Assembly (NCBI GenBank): GCA_964509295.1
Contig: CAZDWS010000004.1
Coordinates: 124,001 to 188,000 of the forward strand
Source: JBGSQR01 sp964509295
GTDB lineage: Bacteria > Desulfobacterota > Desulfuromonadia > Geobacterales > Pseudopelobacteraceae
Length of the DNA: 64,000 nt
Reading direction: 5' to 3'
Part shown: piece by piece, positions 17,477-26,098 of the stretch
How positions within the stretch are numbered: position 1 is the first letter of the stretch
Layout of the letters: each line of letters begins with the position of its first letter
Notes under the pieces: generated by a model
What the model was told of the DNA's origin: nothing
The model's input: the letters and a program-made list of their open reading frames with translations, nothing else
The model's database searches: none
Program-made: the position numbers and the translations under genes

Positions 17477-17520
17477 AAGCTTAAACACCAGTACCCAGAC
17501 CCCAATTAAAGGAGAACACC

Positions 17521-17973
17521 ATGCAGACAATAGCTGAAATCATGACTAAAGATGTAGTTACAGTAAAAGCAGAAACCACTCTGCGCGAAATCGCGGTAAT
17601 TTTTGATGAGCGTCGTTTCGGCAGTCTCCCTGTTACGGATAACAGTGGCAAACTGATCGGTATTGTTACCGCTTCAGATTTGATTGAGCAGGGACGCAGC
17701 CTGCATATCCCGACCGTTATCTCCCTGTTTGACTGGGTTATTCCACTGGAAAGCGAAAAATCACTTGAACGTGAACTGCATAAAATGACTGCCCAGACCG
17801 TCGGAGAAATTCTGACCACAGAGGTTGTAACTGTTTCATCAACAGAACCGGTCAGCAAAGCGGCTGACGTTATGAGCTACCACAAGCTGCACGCCTTGCC
17901 GGTGGTGGATAATGGGGAACTGGTGGGAATTATCTCCCGCATCGATATCATCAGGAACCTGATAAAAAAGTGA
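17521..17973 (+). CDS. Two-CBS-domain protein
   Basis: 150-aa protein made of two CBS domains (about residues 5-60 and 95-148; VTVKAETTLREIAVIF, RRFGSLPVTDNSGKLIGIVT, then VTVSSTEPVSKAADVM, HKLHALPVVDNGELVGIIS). Such pairs bind adenine nucleotides and act as energy or nucleotide sensors; whether this one binds c-di-AMP is not known. SD AAAGGAGA stands 8 nt before the ATG. It overlaps tsaE by GTGA. No catalytic domain is attached. Confidence 0.9.
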   Translation: MQTIAEIMTKDVVTVKAETTLREIAVIFDERRFGSLPVTDNSGKLIGIVTASDLIEQGRSLHIPTVISLFDWVIPLESEKSLERELHKMTAQTVGEILTTEVVTVSSTEPVSKAADVMSYHKLHALPVVDNGELVGIISRIDIIRNLIKK

Positions 17974-18455
17974 GTCGGCAGGTTATACTTTCGCATTCTC
18001 CTCAGGAAACCTATGACCTGGGCAGACTCCTGGGCGCTATCTTGCCGACAGGATTTTTTATCGCGTTGCAGGGTGAGTTGGGTGGAGGCAAAACCTGTTT
18101 TACCAGGGGTTTGGTTGCTGCTGTTTCCCCTGAAAGCTCCCACATGGTTGCCAGTCCGACCTTTGCCATAATGAATGAATATCCAGGTCAGACTCCTATC
18201 TATCATTTTGATTTTTACAGACTGACCAGTCCACACGAAATAGTTGAGCTGGGTTTTGAAGATTATTTCACCGCAAACGGTATTTGTGTAGCCGAATGGT
18301 CTGAACGGCTGGAGGATATGCTGCCGACCGATCACCTCAGGATAACATTTGAACATGCCGGTGAAGATTTGCGGAAAATCACTCTTGAGGCTGTGAGTCC
18401 TGCTGGAATTTCAATACTTGAAGACTTCAAAACAAAAACAGCTGAAATGTTTTGA
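17970..18455 (+). CDS. tsaE: tRNA t6A biosynthesis ATPase TsaE
   Basis: ATPase subunit of the TsaBDE complex that installs threonylcarbamoyl-adenosine at position 37 of ANN-decoding tRNAs. 161 aa with P-loop GELGGGKTCFTRGL, VASPTFAIMNEY, the HFDFYRL segment and CVAEWSERLEDMLP. Starts at a GTG overlapping the CBS gene stop. 87 nt separate it from lysC. Confidence 0.95.
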   Translation: MSRQVILSHSPQETYDLGRLLGAILPTGFFIALQGELGGGKTCFTRGLVAAVSPESSHMVASPTFAIMNEYPGQTPIYHFDFYRLTSPHEIVELGFEDYFTANGICVAEWSERLEDMLPTDHLRITFEHAGEDLRKITLEAVSPAGISILEDFKTKTAEMF

Positions 18456-18542
18456 CGCTTAAACATTTTTTCTGCTATATAAAATAGTTATTTTAGGCTT
18501 GGTGAATAAAAATAATTTGCAGTTTGTAAGGATAAGACAGTT

Positions 18543-19757
18543 ATGGCACTAATTGTTCAGAAATACGGCGGTACATCGGTTGGAAATATCGAACGCATCA
18601 AAAACGTTGCCAAGCGGGTCATAAAAAACTATGACGAAGGCAACAGCCTGATTGTTGTACTTTCAGCCATGTCAGGCGAAACCAATAAACTGGTTGCCCT
18701 GGCCAACAGCATCAGCGAATTTCCCGATGGTCGCGAATACGACGCGATTGTTGCCACAGGCGAGCAGGTTACAATCGGACTTCTGGCAATGTGTCTCAAA
18801 TCAATGGGTTATAAAGCCAAGTCCTATCAGGGCTGGCAGGTACCGATCATCACTGACAGCACCGCTACCAAAGCCCGTATTCAGAGCATCGATGACAAAA
18901 GAATCCGGGCGGACCTTGCGGAAGGAATTATTGTTATTGTTGCCGGTTTCCAGGGAATAGATGAAGAAGGCAACATCACCACGCTCGGTCGCGGCGGATC
19001 AGATACTTCCGCCGTTGCCCTGGCAGCAGCATTGAAAGCCGATGTGTGCGAGATATATACTGATGTGGACGGTGTTTACACCACCGACCCAAACCTCTGC
19101 AGGGAAGCCCGCAAAATGGACCGGATTTCCTATGACGAGATGCTGGAACTGGCCAGTCTCGGTGCCAAGGTATTGCAGATCCGCTCAGTACAGTTTGCCA
19201 AAAAGTATAATGTGGACGTTCACGTCCGCTCCAGCTTGAATGATAATCCCGGCACTTTAGTCACTCAGGAGAGTAAGGATATGGAAGCAATACTTGTTTC
19301 AGGTGTAGCATACGATAAAAATGAAGCAAAAATTACAGTCAAGGGTGTACCTGACAGACCAGGCATCGCTGCAACTATTATTTCTGCACTTTCAGACACA
19401 GCAATTCCGGTCGACATGATTGTTCAGAACGCCAGCCAGGCCGGCCTGACAGACTTCACCTTTACTGTTACCAAAGCAGATTTCAAACAGGCGCTGCAGA
19501 TAACCAACAAGGTTGCCGAAGAAATCAATGCCAAAGAAGTGCTGGCAGACGAGAACATCAGCAAGGTATCCATAGTCGGACTAGGCATGCGCAGCCATGC
19601 CGGCGTAGCCACCACCATGTTCACGGCACTATCTTCCAATAACATCAATATTCAGATGATATCTACTTCCGAAATTAAGATCTCGGTTGTAATTGATGAA
19701 AAATACACCGAACTGGCTGTTCGTGTGCTGCATGAGACTTTCGGACTGGCCGGATAA
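18543..19757 (+). CDS. lysC: Aspartate kinase
   Basis: First step of the aspartate family (Lys, Thr, Met) pathway: phosphorylation of aspartate. 404 aa, the monofunctional class. It has the kinase start IVQKYGGTSVGNIERIK, the GRGGSDTSAVALAAAL motif, and two C-terminal ACT domains (about residues 262-400; VPDRPGIAATIISAL, VGLGMRSHAGVATTMFTAL, ISTSEIKISVVI) that bind feedback inhibitors. The ATG at 18543 follows AAGGAT. It closes the core run with a clear terminator at 19791-19823. Confidence 0.96.
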   Translation: MALIVQKYGGTSVGNIERIKNVAKRVIKNYDEGNSLIVVLSAMSGETNKLVALANSISEFPDGREYDAIVATGEQVTIGLLAMCLKSMGYKAKSYQGWQVPIITDSTATKARIQSIDDKRIRADLAEGIIVIVAGFQGIDEEGNITTLGRGGSDTSAVALAAALKADVCEIYTDVDGVYTTDPNLCREARKMDRISYDEMLELASLGAKVLQIRSVQFAKKYNVDVHVRSSLNDNPGTLVTQESKDMEAILVSGVAYDKNEAKITVKGVPDRPGIAATIISALSDTAIPVDMIVQNASQAGLTDFTFTVTKADFKQALQITNKVAEEINAKEVLADENISKVSIVGLGMRSHAGVATTMFTALSSNNINIQMISTSEIKISVVIDEKYTELAVRVLHETFGLAG

Positions 19758-19790
19758 TCATCTGTTTAGTTGGATTTTTATTTAAACTGA

Positions 19791-19823
19791 GCCCTGTTGC
19801 GTTTAGCATCGGGGCTTTTGTTT
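19791..19823 (+). terminator. Intrinsic terminator after lysC
   Basis: Stem GCCCTGTTGC/GCATCGGGGC (one wobble, one mismatch), 5-nt loop, then TTTTGTTT, 33 nt past the stop. Confidence 0.78.
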
Positions 19824-19868
19824 ACCCGGATTCAGAAATCATAAATTGAAACGTGGAGGACAATATCC

Positions 19869-20540
19869 TTGAAAGCATCTCAAGATCATATCAAGGCGGT
19901 GCTGTTTGATCTGGACGGCACGCTTGTGGATACACTGGAAGACCTGGCCGCAGCTGTCAATCATATGCTGACAAATCTGAAAAGACTGCCGCTTGAAGTT
20001 ACAGCCGTCAAGCATTTAATTGGTGGCGGCGCTCGGAATTTAGTACAAAGAGCACTTAACAGCGACTCTGTTGAAGATGTGGAGCTTGGTTTAAATCTAC
20101 TGCTGGAATACAACAAATTAAACATAGCGGTAAAAAGCAAACTATATCCTGGAGCCAGAGAACTTCTCGAAAAACTGGCCTCACAGGGCAAAATAATGGC
20201 TATTATCTCAAACAAGAATGAATCTCTCTGCAGAATTCTTCTTGAAACCCTTGAGGTGGAACAATACTTTTCAATAATATGCGGGGGCGATACTTTTCCC
20301 GAATTAAAACCATCTCCCTCCCCGCTTTTATATGTGGTAAAGCATCTGGGGCTGACTCCGGATCAGGCAGTAATGGTTGGAGACAGCATCAATGACATTG
20401 CAGCCGGCAACCGGGCACGTATAACAACAATTGGTTGTAAGTGGGGCTTTGGGGAGTCAGAAGAGTTAATTGATGCAACCTATAGGGTTTCATCGTGCGG
20501 CGAGCTTGGCGAGCTAATAGATAAGCTGGAGTTGGAGTAG
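19869..20540 (+). CDS. gph: HAD-family phosphoglycolate phosphatase
   Basis: 223-aa haloacid-dehalogenase-type phosphatase. Motif I is FDLDGTLVDT, motif II IISNKN, motif III lysine in ELKPSPSP, motif IV GDSINDIAAGNRA; the cap domain lies between I and II. Sequence and length fit phosphoglycolate phosphatase, which detoxifies 2-phosphoglycolate, but related sugar-phosphate substrates cannot be excluded. The start is TTG at 19869, supported by GGAGGA 8 nt upstream. The gene converges on the FHA gene at 20582. Confidence 0.85.
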   Translation: MKASQDHIKAVLFDLDGTLVDTLEDLAAAVNHMLTNLKRLPLEVTAVKHLIGGGARNLVQRALNSDSVEDVELGLNLLLEYNKLNIAVKSKLYPGARELLEKLASQGKIMAIISNKNESLCRILLETLEVEQYFSIICGGDTFPELKPSPSPLLYVVKHLGLTPDQAVMVGDSINDIAAGNRARITTIGCKWGFGESEELIDATYRVSSCGELGELIDKLELE

Positions 20541-20581
20541 CAAGAGTTCCCACAAAACTTACGAACAAATTCAACTGAGTA

Positions 20582-21691
20582 CTACATTGAAGATATTCTT
20601 ATTTTTGTCGGCCCAATGGAGATTAGATCATTTGGGACAACAAACTCCCTGAGAACTGCTTTACCATTAACCTTGGTGCCGTTTTTGCTCGCCAGATCTT
20701 CAATTGTCAGTTTACCATCTACCAACTTAAGTTCTGCATGTCGTCTTGAAATCAAACGATCATCAAGTATCAAATCACAACCCTTACGTCCGATGGTACA
20801 AGGAAGAGTTACCGTAAATCGCTCTCCCTGCAGGGTCCCTGATTCTACCGTTAGCAAAATACTGGCAGGTTTCTGTTTTTGACCGAGGGCTCTGACAAGA
20901 TACTCAATTCCATTCTTTGTGGTTATGGACGATATTTCAGTGTCTGTACTGCGTCTGTTTTCATGAGTGACAGCAGGTACGTTAGCTTTTTCTGCATCAC
21001 TTTTACGCCTGTTTTTCAAATAACCCAAAGTAAGCAGATTAATGAGTGAAGTTTGGTCCAGCAGGTGTGAATCCTCTGCCATAGTTGTATTCATGTCACG
21101 AAATACAAGCGCCTGAACTTTGCTCCCTGGTTGATAGGCATAAAGAAGCATCTCTTCATCGACAGACATCCCTTCAGGTCTCTCAAATGACGAATCAGCA
21201 AAATAAGCCTGCGCCCCTTTACCCTCCCTGAAAAAGAAGAAATTTATATATTTATCCCGACTAAGGGCGACCATTGCATTTACACCCGCCTCTCCGATTT
21301 GTTTTACAATATATTCACAATCCAGTAGAGAGGTCGGTGCCTTGACATCAGGCTCTCCTTGCATAAAAAGCAGCATACTTTTCAACAGTACTGGATCTGT
21401 CTGGCAGACCGAAACTTTCATCTGCTTTTTGGCAGATTTTGAAAGCAACCCGCAAAGTTCCTGAATAGAGTAGCTTGCAGACTTGCCTTCAGTAAATCTG
21501 CCGGCTGCATAGGGTGCCCCTTTAAAGAAAAACAGGAAATTCAGGGATAAATCATCCCCGTCAAACTGGATGTATCCCGTAAACGGTGGTGATGTGACGT
21601 AAACCATCTCCAGCAAACTTTGCAACAACTCTTTTGACAATGGGTTTTTATCAAAGAGCACTTTCTGTATTGGAAACCGGTATATATCCAT
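20582..21691 (-). CDS. FHA-domain protein
   Basis: 369-aa protein. The C-terminal about 90 residues form an FHA domain (CTIGRKGCDLILDD, LISRRHAELKL, DLASKNGTKVNG), which binds phosphothreonine. The N-terminal about 230 residues form an unrecognised domain of alternating strands (for example NFLFFFKGAPYAAGRF and NFFFFREGKGAQAYF), perhaps two related copies. It is transcribed away from the Ser/Thr kinase gene, with which it shares a 222-nt intergenic region. This suggests that it reads phosphorylation made by that kinase. Confidence 0.82.
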   Translation of the reverse strand: MDIYRFPIQKVLFDKNPLSKELLQSLLEMVYVTSPPFTGYIQFDGDDLSLNFLFFFKGAPYAAGRFTEGKSASYSIQELCGLLSKSAKKQMKVSVCQTDPVLLKSMLLFMQGEPDVKAPTSLLDCEYIVKQIGEAGVNAMVALSRDKYINFFFFREGKGAQAYFADSSFERPEGMSVDEEMLLYAYQPGSKVQALVFRDMNTTMAEDSHLLDQTSLINLLTLGYLKNRRKSDAEKANVPAVTHENRRSTDTEISSITTKNGIEYLVRALGQKQKPASILLTVESGTLQGERFTVTLPCTIGRKGCDLILDDRLISRRHAELKLVDGKLTIEDLASKNGTKVNGKAVLREFVVPNDLISIGPTKIRISSM

Positions 21692-21913
21692 ATTATTTCT
21701 TTCTTGAGTTTTTATAAGAATGATTTGAGTTATGTGAAGAAGAATTAAATATTATTTTGTCATATTTGACAACCTATTAAATGTGGCAGGCACTTTATTC
21801 TACCGGAAGAAATTAGTGAAATACTTGGCCGTGATATAACAAATTATAGCTTTACCCTGTATTATAAAATTGATACTGTTTCACCATAAAGTATTAGAGA
21901 TGGAGTTCTTTCT

Positions 21914-22801
21914 ATGAGTAACATAGCCGCGGTTGACCTTTCACAATATATCGGCGCAAACATAGGCACTGTTACACTGGTCAAACTATTGAACCGTGGC
22001 TCTATGGGTGCCGTGTATATAGGGTATCAGGCAACTCTCAAGCGTCAGGTTGCAGTCAAAATTCTTCCCAAATCCATTACAGGCAGTTCAAGAGCTCAGC
22101 AGATGTTCCGCGACGAGGCAGAGACTGTCGGCATACTCAATCACCCCAATATTGTTCCGGTATTTGAAATGGGTGAAACCGATGATTTCTTTTTTCAGGT
22201 TATGCAGCTGGTTGTTGGAAATGATCTGAGAACAATTATCGGCAAGGTGCGCAAACATCCGGTTCCAACCAAACGAACACTTCCTGTCCTGGAAACAATT
22301 CAGTATATCTGTCAAATCCTTGATGCCCTCGGCTATGCCCATGAGGAAGGAGTTTTTCATCAGGACATCAAGCCGGCCAACATTCTTGTTGATGACAGAT
22401 TCAAGCGTCCGTTGGTGGCAGACTTCGGTATTTCCAGAACCATCTGGGCTGAATACAGCGAAAAACCTGTTGTTTTAGGTACACCGGTATATATGTCACC
22501 AGAACAGTCCTCTCGTGGAGAGATAGATGGACGGACAGATATTTATTCAGCAGGAGTAATACTGTTCGAAATGTTGGCTGGAAGTTTACCGACACATGCA
22601 GAGTCACTTATTGACATGGTCAAACGTAAGCGAAATGACCCGGACAGTTTTTTTACTGCCAGGCCATCAGAAATCAATCCGGCAATCAGCAGTAACCTTG
22701 AGGAGATAATTTGTAAGGCGATCGCATCAACACCACAAAACCGTTTTACAGATTGCCTGGAATTTAAAACAGAACTTGAAGCTTATCTGGCTTCAACCTG
22801 A
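21914..22801 (+). CDS. Soluble Ser/Thr protein kinase (PknB-type)
   Basis: 295-aa Hanks-type kinase. It has the glycine loop LNRGSMGAVY, VAVKILPK (ATP-binding Lys), the catalytic loop HQDIKPANI, DFGISRT, the activation segment ending in GTPVYMSPEQ, and DIYSAGVILFEML. The catalytic loop has HQD rather than HRD, so this is a non-RD kinase and may not need activation-loop phosphorylation. No transmembrane helix or sensor domain follows the kinase fold. It is followed by a 721-aa protein and a PP2C phosphatase, with the FHA gene divergent: a complete kinase/phosphatase/reader set. Confidence 0.93.
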   Translation: MSNIAAVDLSQYIGANIGTVTLVKLLNRGSMGAVYIGYQATLKRQVAVKILPKSITGSSRAQQMFRDEAETVGILNHPNIVPVFEMGETDDFFFQVMQLVVGNDLRTIIGKVRKHPVPTKRTLPVLETIQYICQILDALGYAHEEGVFHQDIKPANILVDDRFKRPLVADFGISRTIWAEYSEKPVVLGTPVYMSPEQSSRGEIDGRTDIYSAGVILFEMLAGSLPTHAESLIDMVKRKRNDPDSFFTARPSEINPAISSNLEEIICKAIASTPQNRFTDCLEFKTELEAYLAST

Positions 22802-22841
22802 TTCATGTGGCTTAACTTTCTAAAATACGGGACATCATATT

Positions 22842-25007
22842 ATGTCTGAATTTGCTATCGACTTAAATCAGGCACTGCAGATTGCCAGAGCATTCAACCT
22901 GGCTTTTAACAATGCCTTCATGTATGGGGGAATGCACCAGACGACCAAAGACAGTGCGGCGACTTTTTACGGCGTCTTACAGCCACTACTGAACGAGACA
23001 AGCCTGATTTCCATAAGTGTAGAGAAGGACTCAATTTTTCTTGAAAACCATTGTGTTGACAAACTGGTCAGTGTACAGCGGATTAATAACAGATTCAAAA
23101 AAGCTGGAGTCCAGTCAGTCAGTTTTTCCAGAGAAGCCTCACTGGAAAATGTTCAGGCACTGTTCTATCTGATCGGCTCTCTATCCGAGTTCAAGACAAT
23201 CGAATCAATGCAGGCTTACCTGAACAGTGAGGGTATTTCCGGCATAAAGATCAACTATGTTACGTACAGACGAGTTACTCTTGACGATACAATTGTCAGC
23301 AAGGAACTCCTTTCCGAATCTCAGCAGTTAATGAACAATCAGCAAGATCATGTCACAGAGTCTACTTTTCAGACGAACCCAGGTGCAGTTCTCAAGGAGT
23401 TTTCAGAACTGCTGTCACTGCGAAATTCGACAGAACAAAACCCGGCAGCTGAAACAGCAGTGACCTCATCTTCCAGACTTTCAGCATCCGACTCGGACAG
23501 ACTCATTTCATCACAAATCAGATCAATCAGTAAACAATTCACCTTATCTGAAGAATCGGATGATGGAACGACTCTCACTACTGCTGAAATGCTTGAGACT
23601 GTCTATAAGATCAAGGAGAATCTCCTTGAAAATATCAGACTGCAAAAAGAAACAGGAAAACTGAATTCTACTGACGAGCTGGCCATATCCGAAATTAATC
23701 AACTTAGTTATCAGGTTATTGTCAGGCTGATCAAGGATGAATACCGGGTTGACCAGAAGATTTCAGTCAAAAGACTTGCCCAGATTATCCGTCGTATGCT
23801 GCCTGACATCAAAGAACTCAAGTATTTATTACCACAACTTAAAGATGGTCTTTTTGCCGAAGGCATGTCGCCATCCGATTACTTGTCGCTTGTTAAGGAA
23901 CTGAATAAAGAACTGGATAGCGATGGTTTAATTCAGATCCTGGCTGAAGCATCGGACCAGATTGGCCTTACCCTGAATGAACTTATTGAGGGTATCAAGG
24001 CAGCACCGGAAGAATCAGCCAGGCTGATTGTACTGGCGGCAGAACTTAACAAAGGTGGTGTCAAATCTGACGACCAGCAGATGTCAGCAGTTTTGAGTGA
24101 TTATATTGAAAAGGTAAGTCGGGCACTGGCACTGCAATCGCCGGAAGCAGCGGTCCCAGGCGGCGGCGTATTGCTTAAATCAGCCGTAACAAGAATCGAA
24201 CGGGAAATTCTGGAACGTTTGAAATCACAGGATATAAGCGCAGATACTGTCTCTGATATTGCCCAGAAGCTTGCCGCTCAATTCTCTGAAACCCTCTCAA
24301 TTTTAAAAGTTGATTGGCTCAAAAAGAGCATTAACAGCTCTAAAGACCTTGGCGAAGAGACCTTACTATCAATTATTGAACAAATTTCAGAACAGGGACA
24401 ATATGATGAAGGCGTCACTGAAGAAGTAAGGTCCGTATTGATTTCAAAAGGTTTCTCCGGCGACAAGATAGACAACATGGTCAAAAAAGCCCATCTTCTC
24501 GCCGATGCTGCAGTTACCCATAAAATTGAGATCCCCGAAGGCGCATATAATGCCACAACAATGGCTTTTTTTATGAACCTCGAGATCAAGCGCAATTGCC
24601 GATATAATTCTCCATTTTCAACAATTCTCATCTCATACGATAAAATTGTTGATCTGCGGACATTCACAATAATTGATTTGACTCCGGATGTTAATATTCA
24701 GCTTACCAACCAGTCATTGAATATTTTGAAAGAATTAAAAAGAGATCTTGATGTAGTTGGCCTTTTTGCAAAGGGAAGTATTTTCATTCCATTTATGATT
24801 TTACCAATGACAGATATATCCGGAGTGCTCTTCGTTAAGAAACGCATTGAAAAGGAGTTGCCTTGTCACGAATTCATTGTTAACGGCATTACGGTCCATG
24901 TGGAACCGGTGGTTACGGTGTCTAGTTTTGACAGGAACCTGACACCCGATAAAGGTTCCTATGCAAAATCTATTTATCTGCTTCATCGTCAGCCAAGACT
25001 CCAATGA
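22842..25007 (+). CDS. Large helical protein with degenerate GGDEF-like C-terminus
   Basis: 721-aa protein that I do not recognise as a whole. The N-terminal about 150 residues are a mixed alpha/beta domain (NAFMYGGMHQTTKDSAATFY). The middle (about 200-560) is acidic and helical, rich in long helices. The last about 140 residues (MAFFMNLEIKRNCRYNSPFS, DLDVVGLFAKGSIFIPFMIL, PMTDISGVLFVKKRIEKEL) follow the layout of a GGDEF domain. The GGDEF signature and its metal ligands are replaced (KGSIFIP), so no diguanylate cyclase activity is expected. Encoded between a Ser/Thr kinase and a PP2C phosphatase, it may be their substrate or scaffold; that is inference from position. Confidence 0.7.
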   Translation: MSEFAIDLNQALQIARAFNLAFNNAFMYGGMHQTTKDSAATFYGVLQPLLNETSLISISVEKDSIFLENHCVDKLVSVQRINNRFKKAGVQSVSFSREASLENVQALFYLIGSLSEFKTIESMQAYLNSEGISGIKINYVTYRRVTLDDTIVSKELLSESQQLMNNQQDHVTESTFQTNPGAVLKEFSELLSLRNSTEQNPAAETAVTSSSRLSASDSDRLISSQIRSISKQFTLSEESDDGTTLTTAEMLETVYKIKENLLENIRLQKETGKLNSTDELAISEINQLSYQVIVRLIKDEYRVDQKISVKRLAQIIRRMLPDIKELKYLLPQLKDGLFAEGMSPSDYLSLVKELNKELDSDGLIQILAEASDQIGLTLNELIEGIKAAPEESARLIVLAAELNKGGVKSDDQQMSAVLSDYIEKVSRALALQSPEAAVPGGGVLLKSAVTRIEREILERLKSQDISADTVSDIAQKLAAQFSETLSILKVDWLKKSINSSKDLGEETLLSIIEQISEQGQYDEGVTEEVRSVLISKGFSGDKIDNMVKKAHLLADAAVTHKIEIPEGAYNATTMAFFMNLEIKRNCRYNSPFSTILISYDKIVDLRTFTIIDLTPDVNIQLTNQSLNILKELKRDLDVVGLFAKGSIFIPFMILPMTDISGVLFVKKRIEKELPCHEFIVNGITVHVEPVVTVSSFDRNLTPDKGSYAKSIYLLHRQPRLQ

Positions 25008-25776
25008 CTATTCTATGAATTCAGCCCACGCCACCCATCCCGGACTTGTCCGAAAGAACAACGAAGATTACATTAAAACTGATGAAAATCTAGGTATATA
25101 CCTGCTTGCCGATGGCATTGGCGGAAACAATGCCGGCGAGGTAGCAAGTCATCTGGCCGTTGAAACAGTCTATAAAATATTGCGTTCCAACATTGCACAC
25201 ACCTCAGTTGACGGTTATTTCGAGCTGATGTTCCACGCCATGAATGCCGCCCACTGGGAGATATTCACCAAAGCTCAATCAAACCAGACTCTTTACAGAA
25301 TGGGAACGACTCTGGTAGCTGCGGTTTTACGGGAAAATGTGGCCTATATTGTTAATGCGGGGGATAGCCGGTGTTATTTATTTAAAAACCGATTAAATCT
25401 GCAAACTGCTTTTTTACTAGAACAGGAAGACAAAAAATTTAAGCGCTTGACTCATGACCACACAGTGGGAGACCGACTCCTGGCTAGTGGCATTTCCATT
25501 GGCCAGATTCCCAAAAAACAGTTTCATACCCTGACCCAGTCCGTGGGGTGTGGAGATCCGCCATATCCGGATTTCAGCATTTCAGATATCATGCCGGGAG
25601 ATTTACTACTGATCTGTTCCGATGGCCTGACCGATATGCTTAGTGACCCTGAAATCGAAGCTATTCTATCAAATACGGAAGCCACCCTGGGCACACTGGT
25701 CCAACACCTTATTGATGCTGCCAACGGCAAGGGCGGCAGAGATAATATCTCCGTCATACTGGTAACATCTCCATAA
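24961..25776 (+). CDS. PP2C-type Ser/Thr protein phosphatase
   Basis: Metal-dependent PPM/PP2C phosphatase. Motifs are ATHPGLVRKNNEDY, LLADGIGGNNAGEVAS, MGTTLVAAVL, VNAGDSRCYLF, SDGLTDMLSD and GGRDNISVILV, which give the full set of metal-binding aspartates. It would reverse phosphorylation by the kinase two genes upstream. Two starts are possible: ATG 24961 with AAAGG in front but overlapping the previous gene by 47 nt, or ATG 25015, 8 nt after the previous stop but without a clear SD and leaving a very short first strand. Confidence 0.9.
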   Translation: MQNLFICFIVSQDSNDYSMNSAHATHPGLVRKNNEDYIKTDENLGIYLLADGIGGNNAGEVASHLAVETVYKILRSNIAHTSVDGYFELMFHAMNAAHWEIFTKAQSNQTLYRMGTTLVAAVLRENVAYIVNAGDSRCYLFKNRLNLQTAFLLEQEDKKFKRLTHDHTVGDRLLASGISIGQIPKKQFHTLTQSVGCGDPPYPDFSISDIMPGDLLLICSDGLTDMLSDPEIEAILSNTEATLGTLVQHLIDAANGKGGRDNISVILVTSP

Positions 25777-25804
25777 ACATAAATTGATCATGAGGGATTC
25801 GTTT

Positions 25805-25852
25805 GCCCTTCTCCATCAGGTAGAAGGTGCTTTGCAGGGGCGGATGAGGAAC
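25805..25852 (-). repeat. Dispersed REP-like repeat, diverged copy 2
   Basis: Reverse-oriented and decayed relative of the element at 83-128: CCTTCTCC...GTAGAAGG, then a degraded GGCC-hairpin and GGCGGATGAGG. It lies in the gap between the PP2C gene and tRNA-Arg. The rest of 25777-26098 holds the tRNA, its terminator and an AT-rich stretch with no gene. Confidence 0.5.
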
Positions 25853-25883
25853 GATTTTGGCTTGGCACAAAGACCTGGCAGTA

Positions 25884-25919
25884 AAATGCAAAAAGGACTT
25901 AAGCAAATAGCCTAAGTCC
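25884..25919 (-). terminator. Terminator of tRNA-Arg
   Basis: On the minus strand, 10 nt after the CCA end, stem GGACTTAGGC/GCTTAAGTCC (one G-U pair) with a 5-nt loop, followed by five Ts and a further T-rich tail. Confidence 0.8.
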
Positions 25920-25929
25920 CTGTAATTAT

Positions 25930-26006
25930 TGGCGCGCCCTGCACGACTCGAACGTGCGACCTACGGCTTAGAAGGCCGTTGCTCTATCCAGCTGAGCTAA
26001 GAGCGC
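25930..26006 (-). tRNA. tRNA-Arg (anticodon UCU)
   Basis: 77-nt cloverleaf. Acceptor GCGCTCT pairs with AGGGCGC, the D arm is GCTC..GAGC, the anticodon stem ACGGC/GCCGT holds loop CTTCTAA (anticodon TCT, reads AGA/AGG), the T arm is GCACG-TTCGAGT-CGTGC, and the 3' CCA is encoded. A TATACT box lies a short distance upstream on the minus strand. TsaE, encoded in this window, belongs to the pathway that modifies A37 of ANN-decoding tRNAs such as this one. Confidence 0.95.
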
Positions 26007-26098
26007 TGATTGTTAAGCAGTATATCTACCACAGTTTTTTCAACTTGGATAGATATTTTTGTTTACCCGGCCTGATCGGTAACAATTTATTTAATAAA

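Noticed and set aside
18456..18542. Lysine riboswitch ahead of lysC
   Set aside because: Only 87 nt of AT-rich sequence with no long paired structure; far too short for that aptamer.
25930..26098. Integration site of a mobile element at tRNA-Arg
   Set aside because: No integrase gene, no second copy of the tRNA 3' end and no genomic-island content adjacent.
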